A stretch of 64,000 nucleotides of DNA from Mastigias papua (GCA_964019165.1 OZ025274.1:5789868-5853867), one strand, 5' to 3'. Positions 35,579 to 47,398 are shown, numbered from the stretch's first letter. The notes: generated by a model from the letters alone, not told the origin. Numbers and translations are program-made.

Positions 35579-35755
35579 CAAAAAATCGAGCGGCATTTCA
35601 AGCATGAGAACAATAGGCGGTGCTGTTTGATCAAAAAATCGAGCGGCATTTCAATCATGAGAACAATAGGCGGTACTGTTTGATCAAAAAATCGAGCGGC
35701 ATGTCAAATTTGAAAACAATAGGCGGTCTTTTTGATTAAAAATCGAGCGGCAGTC
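35579..35755 (+). repeat. 53-bp tandem repeat inside the hAT element
   Basis: About 3.3 copies of a unit starting TCAAAAAATCGAGCGGCATT and containing GAGAACAATAGGCGGT, with the last unit shortened. A subterminal array of this sort could be a transposase-binding region or drift. Confidence 0.8.
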
Positions 35756-37279
35756 AGGAAAGTCGTGCTGTAGTGCAATGCCGCTCGACTTACATCTCGT
35801 GCACGTCTATAAAGATTTGGTTACGGAAGACAGGCTAACTGAGGACAGTATCAGTCTGTCCCACTTGTATTATACGCGTACTGGGTGACAACACGGAGTT
35901 TTATCTGAGGGTTTATTCACTAACGTCTACTAATTCACTGGATATCTTATTCACGAGATCCAATGCAATGAGTTTGGAAGTTATATCGAAGCTCATACTT
36001 GAATATGGTGGCCTAACTGAGATAGGTCCGCTTTAAGATTTGTACCAATGAAGAGACTATGCATCCTCCCCGGCAAAGCAGATATTTCCTGTTAGGTATT
36101 TAATTTCACTTTATGAACCAAGATGGTATCATCCAACGTGACAGTTTGAAAGTAGATTTTTCCCTAAGCCCATTAGACTATCTTCATTTAGATCCACTGG
36201 CCTATTTTGTTTGTTACATTGCAATTGTTTTTGCTTCTTTGTATTTACTTATATAGCTGACTGTTTACTATTATTTAGTCTATTGTTTAGCAAATTGTGT
36301 AACTTTTGGAACTTTGAAACACCCAAATCACCAACGTGAATAATACCAGTTTCATAAACACCCAATGTTCTCTTGTACGGTGTATTGTCTAATGTCTAAA
36401 TTGCCTACACCCCAATCATTTAGGAAGAAATTAAGAGCAATTCACACTGAAAATTTGAAAAATTAAGAACAGCCAGCGGTAACCTCAATTGTACTGGTTC
36501 TTATAAAAAGGAGTGTATCTCCATATCTTTAGATTGGTGGAGTTGCATGTTGTCAGCTGTCTATCAGTGTTTTTATGACCTAGTTTCTCCTAAGAATATA
36601 TGCAGTGAGAATGCTAAAAGGTTCCTTTTGTGTAGAGAAGGAAATAGCACCAAAGAAATTGATTCTTCTTTTAAACCATGCCATACTGTGTGTGCCAGTC
36701 ATTATTGTGATTACTTACACTGTTACAACATATATGGATTTCTCTGGTTACTCAAAAGAAAGCAGATAAAACTTTCTTTCCCATGTAAACTCTATAGAAA
36801 TTACTTTTGATCACCATACTTTACCTCCTCATTGAATCTTTTCTCTGTTAGTACTATTACTTTTTGTGATAATGATGTAATGTATGGAAGGAGCCCTATC
36901 AATGCCCCCCCCCCCCCCTACTAGTTTGTGCAATTTTGCTATCATCAGTTTTTATGAACTGTGACACTAGATGATTGCTTCATATTTGAAATTGTGGAGA
37001 AGATTTAGAAACCAGGTGCAAAGGTTAGATGCCCTATGTGTCAATCTTAAAGAATAGAAGGTTTATCCCTACATTGTTACATTGTTATCATTGCACCTTT
37101 GCCCTTCTTACTCTGGATTCATTGGTGCTGCTTTTTGTCTCCAATTGCTTTCATGTTGTCAAAGAATGGATATGAATTCCTTCAGATTCCATATGGTAAT
37201 GAATGCATCTTATATACTTATTTGACCAAATAAGGTAGAAGGAGCTTGAAAAAATGTTCAAATTCACAGACTATCTCCT

Positions 37280-37474
37280 ATGACTACAAGCTTTTTCCTC
37301 AAAATTTTGAAATGTCATGTTGAACATTTGACCAAAACTTATAGGCAATCAGTTGACAATATAGTTGAAGCCAATAAGCATTTGTCTATACTGAAGGCAC
37401 TCATCTTGTGTGCCAGACAGAACATCCCCATCATGGTGGTGATCAAGCTATTACAGTCAGGAAGACTGTTATAA
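37280..37474 (+). pseudogene. hAT transposase fragment (DUF4371/ZMYM-like region)
   Basis: The frame includes QSVDNIVEANKHLSILKALI followed by LCARQNIPIM. The I-x-x-I-[LI]-x-C-[AG]-R-Q-x-[IL]-x motif is typical of the N-terminal DUF4371 part of ZMYM-type hAT transposases. The zinc finger and catalytic parts were not recognised. Confidence 0.5.
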
Positions 37475-38205
37475 ATTGACTTAGGTCTACATTGGGCAGT
37501 ACTACTATGGTGCTAGGAACATACACTCTTCTGTTTTGTTATCCAAGCAAGTAGAGGTCCTGACTTGCATTATATAATGCAATGTACATACATGAAATGC
37601 AGAAAAATGAATTTTAATTGAATGGTGGAGCCATCTCATCAAAAGTACATTGATTACTGATTTAGTAAATTATAGTGGGCTTTTAGAGAAAACGAAAGGT
37701 TATTAGTTTTATAAACTAAAGTATTAGTGTATGACAGACAATTTCTCTATGGTTCCGAAAACTCATGTTTTGATTTGTAATACCCAGTTATGGATCCAGA
37801 AAAGTCTGACAGACTTCAGGAGAGCCAATCAATTACTTTCTTTGTTCTATGCTGAGCCAACAAAATAGAACAGACATGAGTTTGATATGAAATTTTGAAA
37901 GACAATTAGAAAATCAAATTAAGGCTGTCGCGATAACTGTACGCTCACTATCGTACTTCAAAGAATGAAGGCTATTGTATGATATAGGAGGATTGGTGGA
38001 AGAGAAGCGAATCTCACAAAAATCGTAAATATATGCTACTGGTAAAAAAATGGGTGTGGCCACCGCACAGCCTTTTGGCCACGCCCTTTTACTGATATGT
38101 TTCTTGTGCTGTGCGGCAGTCAGTTTTATCTCTGGATCCGCCTCTGATATCTCACTCACAGTTTCTCGTCTGTTAAAGTTCCTTTTCTCCCATCTGGGGT
38201 GCCAC

Positions 38206-38545
38206 TGTTTCGCAAACTATTCGAGAAGCACGAAAACAAAACGAATCGCATGTAAAACCAACAAATGTGTAATAAAATATCAAAACCCACTCGCAAAATC
38301 TCTCTTTTTCGTTTTTTCTCCTCGCTATCTACAGATCAATATCTCCTCGCCTCCTCACGCGGTTTCTAACTCATTTGAATACAATAATAACTGAGTAAAA
38401 AGTCTAATGTCCCGTATCTTGCCATCACAAGGTCTAAAGTCCCGGATATTAGTCTATCATCCCCAATATTGGTCTAGCGTCCCGGATGCACAATAAAGTC
38501 TCAGATTTAGGACTATCAACAAAACAAAATATAATGTTCCCAACA
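38206..38545 (-). mobile_element. 5' LTR (minus orientation) of BEL/Pao element 2
   Basis: 340 bp. Minus strand TGTTGGGAAC...GCGAAACA, followed on minus by the primer site GTGGCACCCCAGATGG. Matches 23119-23457 with scattered differences. Confidence 0.8.
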
Positions 38546-38827
38546 AAGACGTTTGGTTATTCGGTTACTATGAAGTAGTTTAGAGTTTGCTGGCCATGTG
38601 GTGGTTGCAGCTGAGAAGTTACCAAGAAGATTTTATTAGGATTTGTTTGTTTTTTTCAAAGATGCTACCCAACTGGAAGCACTGAGCGGAGTTTTGGCAC
38701 CTTCTTTTGTTTTCCAGTCAGTCTTCGGACCTTAGCATCCTTTGAACATTTTTATTTTTATGTCTTGATTGGACTCAATAAACTTTTCACCGTTGTAATA
38801 GTACTATTAGTTTAAAGGGAGGGATGG

Positions 38828-39236
38828 TGTAACATATTGGTGTTCTATGTCTAATATTAATCTGTGTTTTATGTCGTGTCGCTTTACTTTTCATGTTGCG
38901 TTTTGGAATGGCGTATTTGTGTTAATTCCTGTTATGTATGTAACTTGCTTGTAGTATCAGTATCACTCTTTCCTGGCGATGTGTTTGTCCCTGTCAACAT
39001 GTATTGTGCTTTGATGTAACGAATGTTGTATAGTGCTTACGATTATATTATGTGTGTTTTAGTATTTGATTCAGTCAGTCAGTCAGTGAATTCAGTTCTT
39101 ACGGTTACAAATATAAGCCACATACGAAGAGCAGTTTCCTTGCGTTATATCTAACTTGGGCCTAGGCCTATGGCCTAGGCTTAAAGACTAAAGACCAATC
39201 ACCGGCCACCAGAAGTGAGACCCCTTGTACGCTACA
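38828..39236 (+). mobile_element. 3' LTR of LTR element A
   Basis: 409 bp copy of 22451-22859, preceded by purine tract AAAGGGAGGGATGG and followed by GAAT. Confidence 0.85.
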
Positions 39237-39240
39237 GAAT

Positions 39241-39352
39241 CAAAGCTTGACGTCTTGCAAAAAATCCAAAATAGAGCTGCCAGAATTGTAACCAGCAGCC
39301 CATACGATGCTTCTGCTGCTCCGATAATTCATAATCTTGGCTACCCTCCTTG
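39241..39352 (+). pseudogene. LINE piece 5: RT after the nested stack
   Basis: The frame reads SKLDVLQKIQNRAARIVTSS, then PIIHNLGYPPCG. This continues CCSVWGCCSE from 22450; the L-x-x-[IL]-Q-x-R-A-A-R block is the conserved step after the thumb in CR1/jockey-type RTs. LINE similarity stops at about 39352, where a Gypsy fragment begins. Confidence 0.75.
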
Positions 39353-39609
39353 TGGGTAAGCCACCAGTCAAAGTTATCACTGACCAACACCCCTTTGTTT
39401 CTCTCTGGAACTCGAAAAGGAACTTGTTATCGCGCATCGAGTGCACACTACTACAGCATCAAGATGTCAAACACCAAATAACCTGGTGGAAAGGCAAGGC
39501 AAACCCTGCAGACTACTTAAGCCATCACACCATGCCTACCAAATACCTGCCAGCTCAAATCGCTACAGATGCCAACGCCAAAAATTCTCTTCCTTCTTCA
39601 CCAGCTTGA
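39353..39609 (+). pseudogene. Gypsy RNase H fragment
   Basis: Encodes KPPVKVITDQHPFVSLWNSK, then HQITWWKGKANPADYLSHH. The V-x-T-D-x-x-P-[FL] and G-K-x-N-P-A-D-Y-L-S-x-H are RNase H and connection motifs of Gypsy polyproteins. No LTR or other domains remain. Confidence 0.7.
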
Positions 39610-39911
39610 CTTCTTCGTAACTTTATTGCCATTGGCCAAGCGCCAAGAAATGATCCAACATTACAGCCATGTTCACAAATTTTTCCTGAGCTATCCATAG
39701 GTGCTAAGGACATTTTCGATAGAGGGTAACAATTCGTATCACCAGCTTTCCTACATGATGAAATCATTGCTATTGTCCATACATTTAGTTTGTTCTTATT
39801 TTGTGGTCTTCCTGCTTGCCGGATAGATTGTTCCTTTTGGGGATCAGGTTTGATTCCAACTATAGAGAGGAGCAATCGCATATTTCAACAGTTCCTAGGA
39901 ATAACTCTAAA

Positions 39912-40587
39912 TACAGTCAACTCCCTCGAAAGCGAACACCCTCAGGACTTTGCAGAAGTGTTCGCTTTAACGAGAGGTCCGCTGGATTCTTTTCATTGAA
40001 CGAGAGATTGAATGCAAAGATATGACAAGCTCCTCGTCTTTCAGACTATTCTGTGCGATTTCCTTCAGTTCATCTTCCATTTGAATTACAACACGAATTG
40101 TTGGGAAATTGACTGTCTTTTCTTCTTTTTCTGGATCATCATCATTGCTGTCACTGTCGACAAAAATTTCTTTGCACTTTCCATGTGTCTCTTAAGTGTT
40201 TCTTCGCATAGGCGAACTCGCCTTTCGCATGTTCTTAGGTCAAAACTTGTCACCGTCAACCGAGAATGAAAGTCTTGTAAATAAGTCGAACCTCCGGTAT
40301 AAGGCGTGACATTCATTTTACATGTTTTGCAATCCTGTTTGCTAAATTTATCTTTATATCATTGTTTTAAACAAAACTTAATTTTATAGCATCCGCTTCT
40401 GGGAAGTGTTTTTCGCGTTTGGGACAAAGTAGTGTCTGTCCACTGTCCGTCTTAACAAGGTGTCCGTCTTATAGAATACGAACATACAGCATTTCCTATT
40501 GGCTTTGGCGGGGACTACCAGTAAATGTCCGTCTTACTGAGGTGTCCGTTTTATAGAATTGTCCGCTTTTGAGAAAGTTAACTTTAA
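39912..40587. mobile_element. Probable pogo/Tigger-like MITE
   Basis: The left AGTCAACTCCCTCGAAAGCG and the reverse complement of the right end AGTTAACTTTCTCAAAAGCG agree at most positions, and both lead into GNACA. Inside, GTGTCCGTCTTA-type phrases recur near 40440-40560. A TA lies near the left end. No transposase is visible. Confidence 0.4.
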
Positions 40588-40625
40588 AGCAAAGAAGTCA
40601 GCTGTAGCGTATGACGTATGAAGTA

Positions 40626-41171
40626 CACGTTCTTTTTATAAGAAGCATGTCTATAAGAAACATGAGGTTGAAATTAGCCAAAAGTTAAGAAACACTTAAG
40701 AAACATGGGCAGGCTGGGCTTGGAAAGTAAGCTTGAAAAAACAGTTGTGGTAAGAACTTTTTTATTGGGTAGAATAATTTCATATAACATCCATCTTGCT
40801 CTATGAAAATGTTTATAAAAGCCTTAAAATGTTTGCAAAAGACCAACGGTGCTTCCATCATCTAATTCTACACTCATTTCTTCCTCCAACCCATCACTCT
40901 CGATCATTTTGATAGACTCATCTCCAACAATCTGTGGCGAAACATCATCCAACTTATGGTTATCTGGAGTATTTGATGTTGGATCTAGAGTGGAGACTGG
41001 TGGGACTTGGTAATTTGACAGACTCTCTGGCTGCACTAGGTTGTCATCGGATTTTTTTTGTTATTACAAGCTTCAAGAATTTTAAGAAACAATTACAAGG
41101 CTGCAATTGGCAATATATTAAGAAACATCCAGGCTGAAAGCAGAAACTTTGTTTCTTATAACAAAAACGTG
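40626..41171. mobile_element. TA-targeting MITE, CACG...CGTG family, copy 3
   Basis: 546 bp, TA flanks at 40624-40625 and 41172-41173. Ends CACGTTCTTTTTATAAGAAG and (reverse complement) CACGTTTTTGTTATAAGAAA match the family at 5869 and 18446. Shares ATAAGAAA-ATGAGG and (C)TTAAGAAA internal phrases with copy 1. No coding. Confidence 0.7.
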
Positions 41172-41173
41172 TA

Positions 41174-41938
41174 AGCAGTAGCGTAGTAGCAGTAGCGAAG
41201 TAAGCAGTAGCGCATGACAATGTTGAGTTTGGACGAGGTTGCACAGGCGAATTTACCAATGAAACTGCAGATCTACCTAATCAATGTGCACGTGTACTTT
41301 TGTCAATCAGAGCTCTCTTTCCATTACAGCGAAATGCGATCCTTACTAACTGTACATTATGACTACCATTCTATGGAACAGAAACACCTTACCGGGGCGG
41401 CACCAGCAGTTTATACCTGGAAGGCTGATAACTTCGTTTAGTGTCGTAGGAGGACTCAGCAAAGTAGGGTCCAACTCGGGAGGATACTTTCGAGTTTTAC
41501 TTCTAGAGTGGCTAAAATGGCATCTGCAAGACTAAGATTTGATTCAATAGTACGGCTTTCAGGTCCTCAGGGGGGGGGTCTAAATTCTCGCATATATTTA
41601 GGATATGGTGATCAGGCTTGGAGGCAAACCACCAACCCCAAAGAATAATTTCTGGCGTACAACTTGACTCACAGAAATAAGTTGTCTTGCCATTATTTTT
41701 ATTTGTTTTTGTTTTGTTTATTTAAATGTGTTTAGGGAAGGTATCCTTTCAGCCGTAGCTGATTTTCAATGGGCCCTCCATTTACATAAAAAAGCGATCA
41801 AGAAATCGTAAAAATCTAATTACAATTACCTTCTAGCGAAAAATTAAGAAAAAGTTAAACACATAAATATGTAAGGGAAATACATAAATAAGAAAATAAA
41901 TAGATAGCTCATCAAACTATACATAATCTTTATCGAAG
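41174..41938. other. No recognised feature
   Basis: AT-rich spacer with a run of nine G's near 41570. I see no supported gene or element boundary. Confidence 0.4.
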
Positions 41939-43786
41939 TCAAGTTTGGCTCAAGTTTTCAAAATTGATTATGGTTGGTGCCGACTTTATTTCAGTTGAGA
42001 GGCTGTTCCACAATTTTGCTCCCCAGAACGAGAACCCTTTTTGACCATGGGCCGTATTTCGTTGTGGAATATGAAGATCAGTAGCAGTGCTACGAAGCTC
42101 GTAGGAAGGATTTTCAGAATGTCGAGTAAATATATCTTGGAGGTATTGTGGAGCAAGCCCATTTACTGATTTATAAACCATAACTCGTGATTCATATTGA
42201 ATGATTTCTTCAATTGTTCTCCATCCTTATTGTTTGATGAGGATCTTACTGAGAGCATCATACCTGCTTCTAGTGATTATTCTATCAGCACGATTTTGTA
42301 GCTTTTGTAAATGATTTACTTCGGATGCCCCAAACTGGGCAACAATATCGGAAATGTGGATCCACAATGCTGTTATAGAAGGACTTCAATGTGTCGAATG
42401 GTAAAAATCGTTTGCAATACTGAATTACTCCCAAGAACCGCGAAACCTTTCTGTGAAATTTCTTGGATGTGCTTCTTCCAGTCCAAGGATTTATCAATAT
42501 ATACCCCTAAATACTTGATGTTTTCAGCAACCTCTACTGGTGCATTGCAGATATCAAGAGCTAATGTCAATGCTTGGTCCTTCACAACAGCTTGCCTAAG
42601 TCTAGTGGAAATGAGCAATGATTGGGTTTTGACTACATTTAGATAGTTTATTTCCTTTGAGCTAAAGAGGTAAATTCCTTAGGTCGTCATTGAGTGCTGC
42701 GATCAGCTGAGATATGTTTTCAGATTGAAGCGATAAGCTGGTGTCATCAGCTTAGATAGAGACCTTTGCATTTTTAACTGAATAAGGCAGATCATTCATG
42801 TAGACCAGGTATAGCAAAGAGCCAAGGCACGAGCCTTGGGGAACTTCAATATTTATCTTTTGGATGCTACAGTCTACACCGTCAATTCTAGTGAACTGTT
42901 TACGATTTGACAGAAAGGGTTCGAACCATTTTAAATCAAGCTCTTGAGCCCCATAATGGTTAGGTTTCTGCAAATATTATGATCGACAGTGTCAAATGCC
43001 TTTTTCAGGTCAACAAATACAGTTCCTACATATTTATCGAGATCCATCCCGCTATACCAATCATCAGTGTTTTTCAACAATGCAGTGAACGTTGAATGGA
43101 GGGCCCTAAACCCCGATTGATTGGTTGATATAAACCCATGGCTATTTAGGTACTTGTACAATTGGCCATGGCTATTTAGGCACTTGTACAGTTGGTTGTA
43201 TATTATTTTCTCAAAAAGCCTCGAAATGACAGGTAATTGGTCGATAGTTTTCTCTAACAATCTTTTCCCCATCTTTACATATTGGTGTTACTCGCGGAAT
43301 TTTCCCCGAAGCAGGGAATTTGCACTGGCTGATAGGTCTGTTGAATAGGCATATAAATGACTTACTAATGACTGGCAAAGCAAGATTTAGAAAATAACTA
43401 GATAAATTATCAGTTACAAAGCCTTTTGAGGTTTTGATCTTAGCCATGGCATCCCTTATATGCTGATCTTGAATATTATAAAAGTGGAATTTAGTGCTAC
43501 AGTTATTCATTGCATACATTCCAGTTAACAAAGAATTTGCACAATCTTCTATCTTGTTTGCTAATTCTTCACAAACAGAGCAGAAATATGAATTCGTAGT
43601 ATTTGAGATTACCCGTTTGCTTACAATTTCAATGTTTCCAACATTAAGAGAGTTAATTTTGGTGGATTTACTTCCTTCATTGAGACGATCAGTTGTTATC
43701 TTCCAAGTTTCCTTCATATTTCCACCATGTTGGTATATTCTATCACACCTAATAAAATAACAGAGAGAAAGACCATTCAGTTGCAT
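41939..43786 (-). pseudogene. Decayed minus-strand LINE (linker and RT)
   Basis: Read 43786 to 41939 on minus: linker (TKINSLNVGNIEIVSKR), RT entry (PRVTPICKDGEKIVRENYRP), LPVISRLFEKIIYNQLYKCL, QSGFRALHSTFTALL, TVFVDLKKAFDTVDHNI, VPQGSCLGSLLYLVYMNDLP, KVSI-stop-ADD, EVAENIKYLGVYIDKSLDWK, and the C-terminal FWGAKLWNSLSTEIKSA. Several frameshifts occur. The Tyr codon of YADD is a stop (TAA, about 42751-42753). A 30-bp tandem duplication lies at 43136-43195. Same broad clade as the LINE at 13556 but a distinct copy. Confidence 0.8.
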
Positions 43787-45879
43787 TTTATCGAGAGATC
43801 ACGTGAACAGAGCCAAGTATACTGTTTTCCACTAGTTTCAGAGTTTAACGGTAGCATTGTTGCCAAAGAACCTTTCAAAGTTTCCTCAAGATCAGCTATT
43901 CGTGCTCTAGGGGGTTTTCATGTCCAATTAAGCATAAACAATTAAACTTTATACGAGTTCCTTTTGCAATTTCAAAAAAAGTCTTCTGGGAAGCCTCCAC
44001 CCAAAAATTATTGAGAATAAAACGTTTGATCTATAAATCCCGCTTGCCCCTATTTGCAAACTCTGCTCGCAGTCAAGACCCAATAAAGAAATTCAGAATT
44101 TTATGAACTCAAGAAAGTAATTGTGCGATTGAATGACCCAAGAAATAACGTCTGTTCATATTTTAGACCAAAGAAAATAGAATGAACATCCCTATTCAAA
44201 ATGCATGCGAGTACCCTCCCTGGGTCTCAGGTTCGCCTTCAGGGAAAATCTACAAAGAGCATTCGAGAAGAACTACAAATTTATAAGAATAAACTGTGGG
44301 GCTTAAGCCCCCCAATGGCGACATTCGTACATTTATTTTACTCACAAGTGCTTAGTAATCATAAGTATCATTTATTCTACCAGAGTACTTTACTGCTGTT
44401 ATTAACAAGTGTCACTGTGATTTTGCCAGCCTGAGTACTTTAAAGTTGATAGTCGTTAATAAAGCTGGTGCATGTTTTGATTTTACCGACAATTTATCAA
44501 AATAGTGGGAGATGTCGCAGTCCACACTCCCCAGTAAATATGCCCCTAGGTATAAGCTATACAAAGCTACAAGTCAAGACAATAGAAAAGGCTTACAAAT
44601 GAAATTAGAAATAAAAAATCCAAATATTAAATATATGATGAAGCATTAAATTCTTCCCCTGACCTGCAGCTCAAAAATCCTGTTTTCCCCAGACCATTGG
44701 AAGTTACCCTAACTTTCCCTGACTGTCCCTGAAATAAGTAAATAAGACCCTATTTCCCCTGACTTTCTCCGACCGTATAACCCCTGTTTCCGCAATTATT
44801 CAATTATTCGTCTGGCTTTTCTTGAGCAATACAGCAAGGAGCGTTTTAGGTTTGGCAATCATTTGATTTCTAGAAAATATGTAGGATAAAGAGATTTGAT
44901 TGTGATAACACCCAAAAGCATTATTCAGCTGAGCACAAGTTTGGCGTCGCCAGGTTTTGATTGAGTTTAGTTCTGTGCGCTCCGTAACCAGCCCACACAT
45001 TTGTAGAGCTGATCTCTTTGCAATGAAAAAATTACAAGATTAAATTTCCTTTGTTTTTTACTTTTGTTTTTCTTTAGCTGCAGTACTGCAGGTGCACTCC
45101 TGATGTTTCCTTTCAATTTCACTCCTCTGTGCAAATTTGTTTCTGTGTCTGCAAGTGCTGTACTACTTTTTATATTGTATAAAGCTGGTCTTTACTAGTC
45201 TTGAGATTCAAAGCTATGTAAGGCAAGCAGCGTTAAAGAGCAATGCCATGTCTTACAGAGCAACATTTCTACAGTATGACCTGGTAACACTATTTGAGTC
45301 ACTCTGCTGACCAGGAAAGAATATACTTGGGGCTGTGGTGTGCAATACCACATGCAACCCAGTCTTCTGCCTTTTGTCAGTAAATAACTAGTCCATTCGG
45401 TAAACCATACTATGGGTAAACCCGCATGCTGGTTTGGTAATACAGCCCAAAAACTAAGCAAAACTGAAGGGTCACAGGGTTTTCCCAGAATTTGCAACGT
45501 ACACTTATAAAATTGTATGGAGAAAACCTGTAGAAGAGCCACAGGATGCATGGGAAGAATAAATACCCCCATCCAACTTTTGGAAGTTATGATATACAAA
45601 AGTGGTCCATTGATGGTATGAAAACTAATAAAGTTTCTCGCATGAAAATCATTTATTTCATCCATAGTTTCTTCTGATATTTTCCTCCCAGAATAGGCAT
45701 ATCTCTATTGTAAGAGAGAGCGTTTTCCTAAAATCCAAAGGGTATGCTCCTAGAAATTTTCTCAGGGGGCTTCGTCCCCGTACTTCCATTCTTCCTCCAT
45801 TTCATAATCCCTTTTTTGCCAATAGACGAGACTCATGCCTTAGTCATTAATATTGACCAACATTACGATGTTGCTTTTT
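43787..45879. other. No recognised feature
   Basis: About 2.1 kb without a supported gene. The longest frame (minus 45665-45195, 156 codons) has no recognisable domain and low-complexity-free but unfamiliar sequence; I leave it uncalled. Confidence 0.4.
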
Positions 45880-46940
45880 AACTATGAAAAAAGATCTCCT
45901 TGTTTATAGGACGTGGCCTAGGCAAAGGAAAACTTGAGGCCATAAGCATTTCCTCATAAGTCCCCCAACTAAATCGGGCTAAATCCGCCCCTGCAGCCCA
46001 ACCTTTGCTGACTTACATTCTAGTAATTATTTCGGATTGAAACTCTGATATGATATCGATATGGATTAAAGCAGCTAAATCTAAGCAGCTAAATCTAAGT
46101 ATTAAATCTAAACGAAAACGAAACAAAACGAAATTCAGCAATGTGAAAACTTCAAATACAATAAATTTCAAAATAACTATATTCAAATATGATAGAAGAT
46201 AAACAGGAATGGATGGAGAATAACCTTAGAAAGATTGCCCATTATCAGCTGTCCAGGCAGGATATTAGGCCTACTTCCTACCGAAAAAGGCACCAACAAG
46301 TGCTGCAATTCCTGCAACAACTACTCCTGCCCCCGCAACAAAGGTCGTATCAGTGATTGGGGCATTTGGCAATCCGAATGCTGTTAGTGCAGAGCTTGCA
46401 AAGTGTTGACAGTTGTTCGTCAAGTAATTGTAGTCTCCGAACTCCTTCCATGTTGTCATTAACGTGCGAAGTATGTATTGGCTAGTTGTGGTTAGCTCAC
46501 CATGCAGTTTCAATTTACAAGCGATTCCTTTGTCGAGGACTTGTGATTTTAAGAAACTTTGCGAATGTTCATTGCTTTGTGTAATGCATAGACTCACTGA
46601 AATGAAATTTTCGTCATCATGTGTAAAAACGAGTGACATAGCGGCACCAAGCTTCTCTGAACGAATAGAATATACTTTATACTTCACATTGTCCTGTGAG
46701 TTTGGCAATCGTCCTTCTCTCTCCATCTTTTCCCATGGTTCACGCAACAGATCTAGTCCTGATTGTGAACCTAAGGAACACGAAGCATACCAAGCTGCCC
46801 CACAACCATTCATCATCCCCGCTTCCAGACAAAATTTGACTTAAAACTGTGTAGGCGAAGATGAATGGCGATGACTGAGAACAACGCAGTGATTCGTTTA
46901 GTTCCAGGGACCTGTCAGAACATCAGATGACATCTGATGC
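45880..46940 (-). repeat. Inverted segmental duplication, copy 2
   Basis: Reverse complement of about 2250-3340, covering the leader, gene and 3' flank. The two copies lie ~43 kb apart in opposite orientation. Confidence 0.75.
46271..46816 (-). CDS. Small NCQHF-motif protein, LRAT/NlpC-P60-like, copy 2
   Basis: 181 codons on the minus strand, about 88% identical to 2407-2961. It keeps MMNGCGAAWYASCSLGSQSG at the start and the YNYLTNNCQHFASSAL box. It differs at about 20 scattered positions and lacks three residues in the C-terminal hydrophobic segment (VAGAGVVVAGIAALVGAFFG). The same caveats on function apply: the Cys-x-His-Phe box suggests a thiol hydrolase or acyltransferase of the LRAT type, and the tail a membrane anchor. 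Both copies open and equally complete, so both could be functional. Confidence 0.65.
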   Translation of the reverse strand: MMNGCGAAWYASCSLGSQSGLDLLREPWEKMEREGRLPNSQDNVKYKVYSIRSEKLGAAMSLVFTHDDENFISVSLCITQSNEHSQSFLKSQVLDKGIACKLKLHGELTTTSQYILRTLMTTWKEFGDYNYLTNNCQHFASSALTAFGLPNAPITDTTFVAGAGVVVAGIAALVGAFFGRK

Positions 46941-47255
46941 TAAATAGTAGATTGTGGTTGGTCCAAGACGCGTCTAGGCTGATTTTGTAGTTGGGTACGC
47001 ACCAAAATTGCTCAAGGTTGACCCCCTCCCCCACGTACGCTGTTTACATACCCCTCCCCTCTTGTGTACGTACTCTCGCTTATTTGACTCCCCAAATTCT
47101 ACCGGAAAGTTTCTAGTCATCCAGAACTAGGGACCATACATTTATGACGTCCAAAAATATTTCGCAATTTCCCCTCCCCCTTGTCGGGCATAGTCTCAAT
47201 TCTATCCACCCCACCTCCTCTACGACTTTTTAAGTGTTTTACCCCCCACCATACA

Positions 47256-47398
47256 CACTTACACACACACACACTTACACACACACACACTTACACACAC
47301 ACACACTTACACACACACTTACACACACACTTACACACACACTTACACACACACTTACACACACACACACACTTACACACACACACACACACACACAC
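47256..47398. repeat. (CA)n / TTACACACAC satellite
   Basis: Arrays of ACACACAC punctuated by CTTAC at 14-20 bp spacing. The apparent protein frames here (Thr-His, Cys-Val) are repeat artefacts. Confidence 0.95.

Larger units (their letters stand above)
35313..38146 (+). mobile_element. hAT element in the BEL leader, degenerate
   Basis: 2834 bp. Ends CAGAGGCGGATCCAG and CTGGATCCGCCTCTG are perfect inverted repeats of the hAT type, and CCGCACAG/CTGTGCGG motifs lie just inside. TSD is ATATC (35308-35312, 38147-38151), i.e. 5 bp rather than the 8 bp usual for hAT. The only recognisable coding remnant is at 37280-37474. Confidence 0.75.
23119..38545 (-). mobile_element. BEL/Pao element 2 with three nested insertions
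   Basis: A minus-strand BEL/Pao retrotransposon with ~340 bp LTRs. After subtracting the Gypsy (24678-29032), P element (32684-34826) and hAT (35313-38146) it is about 6.1 kb, a normal BEL size. Order on minus: LTR, primer site TGGCACCCCAGATGG (just inside 38206), gag, protease, RT, RNase H, integrase, purine tract, LTR. Several disabling changes are present (see parts). Confidence 0.85.
22451..39236 (+). mobile_element. LTR element A (non-autonomous), host of the nested stack
   Basis: LTRs 22451-22859 and 38828-39236, both 409 bp, with TSD GAAT at 22447-22450 and 39237-39240. The TSD lies in the LINE frame, so removing the element rejoins the RT (CCSE-SKLD). Without the BEL insertion (about 23119-38549) the interior is only about 540 bp, with no coding capacity and a purine tract AAAGGGAGGGATGG at about 38814-38827. 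It is therefore another non-autonomous LTR element. Confidence 0.8.

Noticed and set aside
35579..35755. CRISPR-like array
   Set aside because: Units are contiguous without spacers and the genome is eukaryotic.
36547..36810. 87-codon plus-strand frame inside the hAT element
   Set aside because: Cysteine-rich but without a recognisable zinc-finger spacing; not enough to call a transposase domain.
45195..45665. 156-codon minus-strand frame
   Set aside because: No recognisable domain, no paralogue in the window and no start or splice context that supports it; kept as unassigned sequence.
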